Shown piece by piece: positions 46,727 to 57,108 of a stretch of DNA of 64,000 nt; the first letter of the stretch is position 1, and every line of letters starts with the position of its first letter. Made by a program: the position numbers and the translations under genes. The notes under the pieces were generated by a model. It saw only the letters and a program-made list of their open reading frames with translations, had not been told where the DNA came from and made no database searches. Source of the stretch: Climacium dendroides (taxonomy: Eukaryota > Streptophyta > Bryopsida > Hypnales > Climaciaceae); the NCBI GenBank assembly GCA_950106755.1, contig OX467090.1:7626001-7690000 (forward strand). The letters run 5' to 3'.

Positions 46727-47072
46727 TTAGAATGGTGTGTACTTAGTAGTTACTTTGTATGCTATGCGATAAGCCCAAAGAGCTCCATACTTTAAACTTT
46801 ATAATTGAAATTACCATCTTGACACATGAATATTATTCATTAATATTCTACGTAAATTTTTTGTCTACCCATTGGCACGGGGATGATAAGGAGTAGTTTT
46901 CTAGTGTTCAATAAGAAATTTTGTAATTAAAGCTTCAATTGTTTCATTTTAAAAATGCATACTTGTAACCTGTATCACTTATTAATTCAATTGGACAACC
47001 AAAATATGAAATGATATTTTCATACAAGAACCTTGCCACAGTTTGGACATCATTATTTTTAGTAGCCATGAC

Positions 47073-47441
47073 TTACGCCCATTTAGTGGTGTAATTTGTT
47101 GCATTCAATATATAACGTTGTCTACCACGTTTAGATGGAGGGGCTATTGGACCGACAAAATCAAACTCCCATTTTTCAAATGGGGCTAAGGCCAATAGGG
47201 TTTGTAATGGCATAGCTTTAGAAGATGTAGGATGACCCACTCTTTGACATCTTGCACACTCAGTGGTAGTATAGTTTCTCTTTACCACTATCAATTGTCT
47301 GCTTGCAAAATAAATTGGGTGGTCCATACTCTTTTTATCTTTTTGACTAAAAACACAACCCAATGCTATGTTGAAAGCATCCACGTAAACATGAAAGGGT
47401 TCATCCCAATTGAGAGGAATTAATATTGGAGCGGTACTCAA
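47073..47441 (-). pseudogene. RNase H joined by deletion to the integrase zinc region (outer element)
   Basis: The RNase H start (ILIPLNWDEPFHVYVDAFNI, then PIYFASRQL) runs through NYTTTE directly into CARCQRVGHP, the second half of the integrase HHCC finger, then WEFDFVGPIAPPS. The rest of RNase H, the chromatin-side spacer and the HH half of the finger are missing, so an in-frame deletion is inferred. Confidence 0.75.
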
Positions 47442-47618
47442 ACATTCTTTTAAGGTGATAAATGCCTTAGTACATTCTGGTGTCTATATAGGACTTGCCC
47501 CTTTTTCTAATTTTTAAAATAAATTTGTTAAAGGTGCAACATGTGTAGCAAAATCCTTAACCGCTCTCTTATAGCTCCCAAGACTCACAAAACTCCAGAC
47601 ATCCATTATAGTTTTAGG

Positions 47619-48373
47619 TTGGGGGGTGATTGCAAGAAACACTTACCGGTTTGGGGACAAAAAGGCCTATTTAGGTGAGTACTATGACTTTTGGAATAAT
47701 TTTTTTTTAAATAAAATAAAAAATATATAACTTGTAAAGCATTGAAAATAGAATGCCTATGAAATTTTAAACCTAAAAAAATTTATCTCTAAAAGTTATG
47801 CACCAAAAATGCACAATGAAAAACACCAAGAAAATACAAACTTTGAAGTTATATTTAAAAAAAATATTAAATAAACTCTAAAAAATAAAAAATAAGACAT
47901 TTTTCCTAACCTAAAGATGCTCCTTCTCAAGCAATTTATCTCTAGGGAAAAAAATCACGTTCTCTATGGCTGCACAAAGGTAGTGCACTTTGAGTACATA
48001 TGGAAGGTGGACAGATTATTATTTTACAATAATATTTGGCATGATTGTGTAACCTTAGTAGATGTCATCATATAATAATTTTGAAATTTATATTTGCATT
48101 TTTGGGTCGAAAATAGGACTCAAACCTCCAAAATGGCCAAGGTAGACACCCAATCAAGAAATATTTAAAAATAGTAAAATAATTTTTTTTAAATCCAAAA
48201 ATTTACACAATGTCTAAAACTACTTCATCTCCTTTTATTTCAAATTTCATAGAAAACGGACCTATGATGCAAAAGTTATGAGCAAAAAAACACTTGTCCA
48301 TGGGCAAGGGGACATCCAAATAGGACAAGTGAACACCCAAATAGGACAAGTGTTTCTTGCAATCACCTTGGGG
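47619..48373. mobile_element. 743-bp inverted-repeat element inserted in pol
   Basis: Ends are exact inverses over 20 bases: GGTGATTGCAAGAAACACTT from 47625 and its reverse complement ending at 48367. TTGGGG lies on both outer sides (47619-47624, 48368-48373), a 6-bp repeat that could be the target duplication or part of a longer imperfect one. The insertion splits the connection between RT (KINLIINTP) and RNase H (TIMDVWSFVSLG), which fixes its boundaries independently. It has no transposase frame. Confidence 0.85.
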
Positions 48374-48429
48374 AGTATTAATAATTAAATTAATTTTATC
48401 TGGATTGGTGCTAATACCCTCCTTATTCA

Positions 48430-48991
48430 CAATATGACCAAATAGTTTACCATAAAGAACAACAAATTGGCACTTACTGCATAAAGAGAAATACTGAATT
48501 TATTACATTGTTCAAAACAAAATGCCAAATGGTTAGGGTGGTCCTTTTTTTGCCAATAATACAAAAGTTGTCCAGAAAAATCTCCATAAACTTATGGAAA
48601 AATTCATGGAAGGCTATTGTGACAAGTCATCGGAAAGTGGTTGGTTCATTGCACACCCCAAATGGCATTCTCTGATGGAAATATGTACCCCAATCGGTAG
48701 TAAAAGTAGTCAACAATTGGTCTTTAAAGCTATAATAATTTCGTTATAACTAAAGAAACCATCTAAAAATGAATACATCTCATGGCTCGCTTCCGAACCC
48801 AATATACTATCCGTAAAGGGCAATGGGAAGTAATCCTTTTTTGTGTCTGCATTTAATTTCTTATAGTCTTGACATATACAAATTTTTCCATTCTTTTTGG
48901 GTACAACAACAATTGAAGTGATCCATTCACTAAATGGCACAAGATAAATAAATCCTATATCTAAAAGTTTATCGATCTCTTCTTTCACCAA
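48430..48991 (-). pseudogene. Reverse transcriptase of the outer element
   Basis: IDKLLDIGFIYLVPFSEWIT, then VVVPKKNGKICICQDYKKLN, then DYFPLPFTDSIL and MYSFLDGFF match the RT fingers and palm. Near 48577 the catalytic motif reads FMEIFLDNFCI, with Asn in place of the second Asp of the usual F/Y-x-D-D. A shift separates the segments. Confidence 0.8.
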
Positions 48992-49572
48992 TAGAGAATA
49001 TTTTGGATTAAGTCAGTATTGCCTTTGGTGCACTAGTTTAGCATTTTCTTCTAAAGTTATGTGGTGTTGACATAACTCTAGTAGCACACCATTTAAATCT
49101 TTATAGGAAAAAATAAATGTATTCAAATAATTTTTAAAGAAATCTAACCATTGATTAAATTCATCCAAATTTAATTCTCGACAAATTTGAATTATTTTTG
49201 GATTTTCTTCACTACCAATATTTAAATCTTGACATAAGTCCTTAGGGACATGTTTTTCAATTGGTGTGGGATCAAAAGAATAATCCTATAGGTTTTCAGA
49301 TTCCCAATCAGATTCCAATTCCGATTGGTTGTCAGCGATGGATGACCTGTCTATTGGCCAAGCTCCAATTACTCAATCAGAATCTTCATCCTCTTTACAA
49401 GGCAACAAGTATTCCCCCTGTCCAATTTCTTTAAATACTCTACCAATTGGTGTTTTATTTATTTTTGAAGCCCCATGTAATTGAACTTGATTGGCCATTT
49501 GGCCTCCATATTATCTTCATTATTAGAGTCATAATCAAAATCACTTGTATGCTCAAGTGATTTTCACTATGT

Positions 49573-50066
49573 CTATCCATAATATTTTTTTGAATACATT
49601 TGTAATTTTACTTTAAGTAATCCAGACCCAATTATTAATAACCCTCTACTCCAATCATCTTTAGCCTTGGCTTGATATAGCCAAGGCCAACCCAATAAAA
49701 TAGGATAGGATGTATTAGGTGACAATTGTTGAAATACAATATAATCTATATAATAAACAATACCGGATATCATAGCTTTTATTTTTGGTAATATTCCTTT
49801 TAGTATTACACGGCTTTATGGGCCATACGTAGGACTAATTTAGCTTCCTATAATCCCTCTAAATGAGGACTAATCATAGTTTTCCAATTCATCAAATTAA
49901 CACTCCAACTGCCATCAATTTGCACACCACTAATTAAAATACCATCAATTGTCACATCAATCATGGGAGCACCCAGATCAAGGCTAATGGCAACCCCATT
50001 GGTTACAGGATTCAAATTTTTAAAATGTGATTTAACAGGAACTATTGATAGATTTGATTTGTTCAA
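49573..50066 (-). pseudogene. Protease region of the outer element
   Basis: Two minus frames: IDVTIDGILISGVQIDGSWS with VNLM (49848-50066), where a retropepsin D-S/T-G would be expected, and YPILLGWPWLYQAKAKDDWS (49573-49773). The active-site triplet is not the standard one. Confidence 0.65.
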
Positions 50067-50277
50067 TGGTATACTCTGTGGTACTCAATGGGATCCTTGT
50101 TGCAGTACAACCCGATTGTTTTTATCTTATAATAAATGACTCCCCTTGTTAACAACTGGAATAGTGGTGGACTCTAATTGAATTAGTGGTGTCACCACTA
50201 GTACCGGATTTTCTATATCCTAATTAGAAATAATATTTCCCATTGATAAAGGTATATCAGCATTAATTTTGGGTTCA

Positions 50278-50949
50278 CTACCAAATTGGTATTTGTTTGG
50301 CTGCTTTGGCTCTAGTTGTTACTTGCTCAACATTTTTAACATCATCTTGAGATTTAAATTGTTCTTTTAACATAAAATTAACAAAAGCAATTGGTACTCT
50401 TTTTTGATGTACCAAAATGTGATGGACTACTCTATCCTCTGTAAGAAGGACTAATTTTGGGCCTATATTATTATTTTGCACTAACCCATCATTATTTCTA
50501 GGATTATCCTATTTTGGTCCATTGCATTCATTAATTGTGTGACCACCTTGGTTACAATTGCCCACACAATGGGACATAAGGGAAATTTGCCATGGGATTT
50601 GGACAATTCCTAGCAAAATGTTCCAATTGTTTAAAATTATAATACGATATATTTGGATTATCTTGCCAACTTGGATTATTTTCACCATACATGGGATTTT
50701 ACTAATTAGGATTACCATATGGCATTTGATTCCATCCCTTATTTTGGTTTGTGGGATTTTGTGGTAGATATCGAGATTGGAATTTCCACTATATCCCCCA
50801 TTGTTAAAATTCTTAGAATTAAAATTCAGATTAAAATTTTGATTATTTGGTACAAAATTGGGATTAAAATTATTTCCTCTATAATTTGATTGTTTTGTAA
50901 ATCTATTGGGATTATAATTATTGTTATAATTATTATTATCACTATCCAT
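50278..50949 (-). pseudogene. Nucleocapsid region of the outer element
   Basis: Asn/Tyr-rich sequence ends in CGNCNQGGHTINEC near 50520-50560, an intact C-x2-C-x4-H-x4-C zinc knuckle. A further open frame, 50278-50481, links it towards the protease. Confidence 0.7.
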
Positions 50950-51150
50950 TAGGTATACTTGACCGAATTGACTATGTTGATTTGCAACTACTATTAAACT
51001 TTTTTGTAAATTACAATAAGATTCAGTGTCACGTTTTCCCCTACAAAATCTTCATTTAGGAAGTAGGCTTCGTGGAGATGAACAATCCGGTAACATATGA
51101 ACTTGACCCTTGCAATTGGTACACCAAATGTTTGCCTTATCATTAGGGGG

Positions 51151-52201
51151 CTATGCCTTCTTTTTTGTAGCATTATTTAAATGAAGTGCTAGGTCCTCAA
51201 ATTTATATATTAAATCTAATAATTTGGCCTCAATTTTAGTTTGTTCTATTGGTATTGGGTTAGTCACCGTTGTACCAATAGGCAAAGATTGTACTAGCCC
51301 CACATTTATTGGAAATGTTGTTGGTATTGATACTAGGACATAATTAAGAGGAACATAGGAAGTTGGAGAATAAGGATTTTGGTGTAGGACTGCCGGTGCC
51401 AATCTCTCATTCCTAGTGGGTATGAGTTGGGGTTGAGATTGGATGGCTATTCTATAATTATCTTCAAAGTTTACTTCCTCTTATAATTTTGCCCTTCTAT
51501 AGGTAGCATTTAAGGTATTTGAAACAATTTCTTTTACATATGTTTTTAAACAATGTGGCACTAATCCTCTAATGAAAAATCTCATTAACATTTGGTTAGT
51601 GTAACCATGGCCAACTGAAGCCTTAAGACCAAATCTTCCAATCAACCATAATATGAATCAATGGATTCTCCTAGAGTCATCGTAATATCTTGTAATTGTT
51701 CATTCAATTGCTCTTCATAAGCTATTGGTCAAAATTGTGCTAAAAATTTAGTTTTCAATGCATTCCAATCGGCAAAATGGCTAGGGGCTTGCTGCTGAAA
51801 CCATTGTTTTGCACATTCTTGTAAAGTAATTGGAAATATACTAAGCCAATGGGCTTCAGTCCTAATGTTATTCGTATTACAAACAGTTAAAAATTCATGA
51901 ATATGCCTATCAGGATCATTACCAATCTGGCTATAAAAGTAAGAAAATTGGACTAATGAATAAGGCCAATCGGCATCATTCCTAGCCCACATAGCTAGTG
52001 GCACTATATTATAGGTACTTTTTCTAAATTTGTGCTGTAATTTTTCCAATTGGGACTATTAGATAATGACACTAACCGATTGGGCTTAAATTGATTAAGA
52101 CACCATCGATATCTTGACTGTCTATGAGTCCTTTCCTCTCCTACATGAGCTCTCCCCTCCCTTGTATTTAGACTAGATTTGAGAAATCCATTAAAACTCA
52201 T
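51151..52201 (-). pseudogene. Gag of the outer element
   Basis: 52004-52201 is the N-terminus; the frame shifts into 51729-52049, which has DPDRHIHEFLTVCNTNNIR, then WLSIFPITLQECAKQWFQQQ and WNALKTKFLAQF, the retrotransposon gag domain. 51151-51402 holds the later, Pro/Thr-rich part. It is broken by a frameshift and stops. Confidence 0.75.
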
Positions 52202-52313
52202 GAGATTCCCTCATGATATAATAAACAACCATCCCAATTGAACAATTAGGGCATGTAAATTCTATACTTCAGATTGAAATAAACTTATTACATCCCCAAC
52301 ACTGTTGCCTAAA

Positions 52314-53551
52314 TGTAAATAGGTTTTTATTTCTTTAGACTATTAAAATAAATCCCTATAAAAATGAATTTGAACTATGGGAAGTAAACTATTTCAATAG
52401 GTTGTGCTATTTACTCCCTAAAAGCATCAATTGCATGATTTTGACATAAACATTCAATTCCATCACATCAATAGGCTAAGTTTTGAATATACTTATCCCA
52501 GTTCTATTAGCTGATATTCTTTAGCTTTATTTCAATTGCTTCTTTTCCAACGCTTTAATCATTATCTTTTATTTAACTCCAATTGATCTCCTCAATCTTT
52601 CCAGATCTAGCTTCAAGGTTCTTCATCATCTCTCCCGATTGATTTCTTCATCAGTATATATTCCATTCTTTTCTATATCATCTGATTGGTCTGCTCCTTA
52701 TAAATAAAACCTCACCAACTTGATTCTCTCCAATCATAGTTTATCAATTCACTAGACCAATGTTTCCCAACTATAATTTTATAAATCTCTAACCGACTAA
52801 TTTATATTAATTTTTCATTTACAATTTTTAAACCCTATACAACAAATTTCTCACAATTGATACTATCTACATACTAATGCCATTCACATATCATTTACAT
52901 TCCTCAACATCCAATCGACTTCAGCTAATTTCTTCTAATTTCACACAATCTTCACATTTTTACTAATTTAATTTTATTCAAGCTCTAATTGCACAATTCA
53001 TTTTCCAATTACAAATTCCATATCCAAAAATTTAATTCTTCCAATTGATCATACAAACTTATCATACACCTAGCATACAACATTTATTCATTCAGTTATC
53101 TCCAATTGGCACACATTCCATTCTATTGGTCTTATAGCTCACACTCACAGAAATTCTCAATCCATTATACAATTGGCACAAATTCATACACATCCAATAT
53201 CTCAATCACACACACATCACATATAACTCACAATTGCAAACAAACTCATCTATTCATCAACAACCAAATTACAAAAACAATTGTTTACTTTCATTGCTGA
53301 AAGAAGTTTCTACTTCACCAAGGACAACTAAACTAAACAATTGGAAAATCACCAACGTATACACCTAACCACCAAACGACATACTACTGATTAGAAGTTA
53401 AATCCTTCTACATTACAATTTGGCTGAATTTCAATCTCAATTGGCAACCACTGATAGTAAACCTCTAAACTACACTACCGATCGGTAAAAGTTACTAGTA
53501 AACCCACAAAACCACCAATTGGTCAAAAAAGAATTTCCAATTTAGACTACA
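52314..53551 (-). repeat. 5' LTR of the retrotransposon (right copy)
   Basis: 1238 bp, opening TGTAAATAGG and closing GACTACA in plus orientation. It is the 5' LTR because gag lies next to it on the minus strand. Confidence 0.92.
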
Positions 53552-53556
53552 TTCAT

Positions 53557-55561
53557 TCACTAAAAATTAACCTCTTGTTTTTTTAATTATATATGTAGGT
53601 ATTGAAAGTTGAAACAAAATTGTTGGAGACTATTTACAATCCAATAGAGCTATCTTCACATTAATATAAGGAATATAGGCCCTATTAGCTTGTGTGAATG
53701 ATTCATAATTGTGATATATATATATATATTATTGGTGACTAATAATAAATGTCATTGAAGAAAGTCGCATTTTCCCTCCCCAATATGACTGTCTCTTTTA
53801 TATCTCCCAAATCATAAGTATTCATTTTTAATTATATAGAGTTTCTTATTCAATTGAATGTTAAATCATTTTGATGTATGATTGCAACATGTCATGTCCA
53901 TTTAAATGCATGGAAAATGTGATTGTAGTTTATAACAAAGCTATCATGAACCTTAATTACCCCAATCACAAACTCTATATAGCCACATATGAGTCTAAGA
54001 AATGTAATTCTCAATCATTTAGATTATAAAACTTTCTTTTCACAAAATTAGCTTGATTTTGTCGAATTCTATCAAATCTAACCAAAAAACAAACCTTGTT
54101 TAAATTATATTTCATAATATATGTTGACTAGAATGTAATTAGCTTTAGTCATATAATGCTCATAGTTACGTGTGCCAAAATGTGCCTAGCACCTCTAAAA
54201 ACATTGCTCTAGTTAGTTATAAAATTACCAATGACATTCACATGAACTCACCACACCAACGACAAATATGACTCACAAAAATCATATTTCATATCAACCA
54301 AAAATAGGAGTATATGGAGTCATATGTCATGTAGGATTTTTTCTTTGTTTGAATAGTTCAAAAAAAAATCAAGCCCCCAAAGATAGCCAATGTATATACC
54401 ATGTTGGCAAAATATGGCTAATTATGACTAATTATAACTCTCAACTCTCAACTCTCATAACTATAAATATGACTCTTGTCCAAAGCGACTCATCGATAAA
54501 GACTAGACTTAGTTAGATAACAAATTGTATATAGTGATTTTTGTGTGCATCATATTTTTTTATTTTATGACTCATTGTAGTTGTATTTTGCAGTCAAAAA
54601 ATACTAATATTGTTTTAGTGGTGGATTGATTTCACCATGACAAACAAAACAAATAAAGAACCTCATTTAGGCTATAGATTTCAATTCCATGAATAAAATT
54701 ACAAAAAAATTTGCAATCCTTGTAATTTCTATCTTTCTACGAGGAAAAAATTTGCACCACCTTAATAGTACTTTAAATCATCAAATATTAGAGAAATTTT
54801 GAACTCCCTAGAACATTGTCAGGATTTGAGAAATGAGTCTATTTTTGATGTCTTAAGGAGCTAGGAAAAGGACAAAATCTCTAACAAAATAAAGTTTCAC
54901 TTTGTATGAATATCTTAACAAACAAAAAGAATACATAACTTTCCTACTCCGTAGTTGTTAGAGGATATTTGAAGAAAAACATGTCCACCACAACTAGCTA
55001 AAATGTAACTAAATGTCCTAAACAACTATCCTACAACTATAGCTCTCTTTTTTTGCACCAAATTCTTATGTCATTGCTTTATATCATTAGTACAATGTTC
55101 TAGTTGCAAAGTGGTTGTAGAATGAATTGAATATATTGTTTTAGTCACAAAGCAAATATAGAATGAAGTGTAGGATTGTGAGAGTTGTAATACAAATTTA
55201 GAATAAATGTGAGTTATTTTGTATTCAATATTCATCACAATTGTCAATGTGGACTAGTCCACACTCTATGATATCCATCGTGTCAATTTTGCAGTCACAA
55301 ACAACAATTAAAAAATGATTAGGAAACAATTGCAATTGTAAAATGACGGGGTAGTTATTTCTTAGTTGTTTTGTAGTTGTTTCCTAATTGTTTCTATATA
55401 ATTTTTTTGATTGTCTTATACCAATTGTCCCATATTAATTGTTAAGAATATCATTAGGTTGAACAAATAAGATTTCTAAATAATTGTACCCTTATGCAAT
55501 GATTTTTGTTAATAGAATTCTAAGATTTTTACAATTTGTAGATTTTAAAATCTACAAATTC
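53557..55561. other. AT-rich intergenic DNA
   Basis: No gene is supported. Small (AT)n tracts occur near 53715. The frame at 54268-54516 has no domain. Confidence 0.5.
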
Positions 55562-55900
55562 TACAAGTCACAAACTAGTTGCAATGAAATTACAAATAAG
55601 TTGCAAATGAGTCACAATGAAGTTACAATTAAGTTACAATTGAGTTGCAAACAATTTGAATCACAAACGAGTCACAAATTCACAATGAAGTTACAATTGA
55701 GTCACATACAATTGAATTGCAAACGAGTCACAATGAAGTTACAATTGAGTCGCAAACGAGTCACAAATGAATTGCAAATGAGTCACAAACAAGTTACAAC
55801 GAAGTTATAAATGAGTTGCAAATGAGTCATAAACAAATTGCAACGAAGTCACAAATGAATTGCAAACAAGTCATTATGTATTATTTGCAAATGAGTTGTT
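55562..55900 (+). repeat. Minisatellite of about 10-12 bp units
   Basis: Dozens of variants of GAGTCACAAA, GAGTTGCAAA and GAAGTTACAA alternate across the block. The open frame that runs through it (55484-55810) is produced by the repeat and reads as Lys/Leu/Gln/Ser-rich low complexity. Confidence 0.9.
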
Positions 55901-57108
55901 AATAAGTTGTACAACTCATTGATCGAGTAATTGACCTCACAAGGCAACAAATGCCACATAAACAACTATGTCATAAACTAAACACATTGATGAAGTTCCA
56001 AGTAAGTTGACAAATGAGAAACAATCCCATTTTGCCTTGCAACTACAATACGACTAAAAAACTTATCTATAGCAACTAGGGACCTCTAGATTCTCACTAG
56101 TAGTAAATGTTTGATGCAACCCAAAAACCATTTGTTCTTTGTAGTTGCAAGACCCCTCATTTTCTTCTAGTGGAAGCACACCTAAAATGATTTTGTTTAA
56201 TTGCGATTGAATGTAAAACACTAACTATCAACACCCTCCTCCATTTTATAGTAATACTTATAGACCAATACTTTGACATTTGGAAATACTTATGATGTGC
56301 CAAAATAGAAAAAAAGTTCTTCCTCGAGCAAAATAAATGTAATATAGGGGTCTCTTTTGGCACTTCCTAGCAACCTTCAATAAAGTCCAAAATTTATCTA
56401 ATGAGTGCTTAAGAGCAACCCCATAGCAATACTTTGAAGCAACATTGTAAAGGTTTTGTACCATTGATCTTTCAATAATGAGGAATGTCCTCCATTGATT
56501 TGCTTTGGCATGTTACTATAGGGCTGCTCTAAGCAATCAATTATGGGTGACTCCACCTTAAAGACAATACTTTAGAAAATCCATAACTTCTTCATCTTGA
56601 GTCCAAAAAATGCACATTAAAGTGCATTCCGAATCTAATTTCACTTGCCAACCTAACTTACCCCACCAATATGAATTAAGACTCCACTTCCATTCCCACC
56701 CCCACCAACACATGCCATCCCAACTTTTTCAAAACTGCCCATGGCTCCAATAGTCCAATCCCTGACAACCACCGAAACAATCAATTAATGAACTGTGTCG
56801 TCGTCACTGAACGAGACCTTGTCGCCATCACCACCGTGGGAACCAGCCTTTCACATCAATTGCACGCCTTTCCTCCTCAGCACGCGATCTCGCACACTCC
56901 ACGCATCGCCAAACATCCAAGCTCTTCAAGCTCTTCGAACAATGGCTTCTAATTAATCCTCGCTACGAAGTTGCCCACTTTCGCAGTTTCGCAGTTCCGC
57001 AGTTTCCCTTCGATCAAGCTCCGAGTTCACTGCATGCGCGCTTTGCACGTTCAGAGCTAGCTTTGTGGGGAGAGTTCGGTCTTTCGTGCGTAGCATTCAA
57101 TTCCAACC
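55901..57108. other. Spacer and probable promoter/leader of the ADD-domain gene
   Basis: AT-rich to about 56640, then increasingly C-rich to 57108, consistent with a plant promoter and 5' leader. Transcription elements could not be fixed. Confidence 0.4.

Larger units (their letters stand above)
36254..53556 (-). mobile_element. Complete Ty3/gypsy-type LTR retrotransposon with nested insertions
   Basis: Two long direct repeats (36259-37434 and 52314-53551) begin TGTAAATAGG and end GACTACA, the usual TG...CA form. TTCAT lies immediately outside both ends (36254-36258, 53552-53556), a 5-bp target duplication that proves a single insertion. Gag and pol read on the minus strand in the order gag, nucleocapsid, protease, RT, RNase H, integrase, the Ty3/gypsy order. 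The span of 17.3 kb is inflated by a nested second element (about 39775-44300) and a 743-bp inverted-repeat element (47625-48367). All coding segments have stops, frameshifts or deletions. Confidence 0.93.

Noticed and set aside
54268..54516. 82-codon frame in AT-rich spacer
   Set aside because: No domain, no splice partners, composition like the surrounding intergenic DNA.
55484..55810. 108-codon frame
   Set aside because: It is the translation of a minisatellite.
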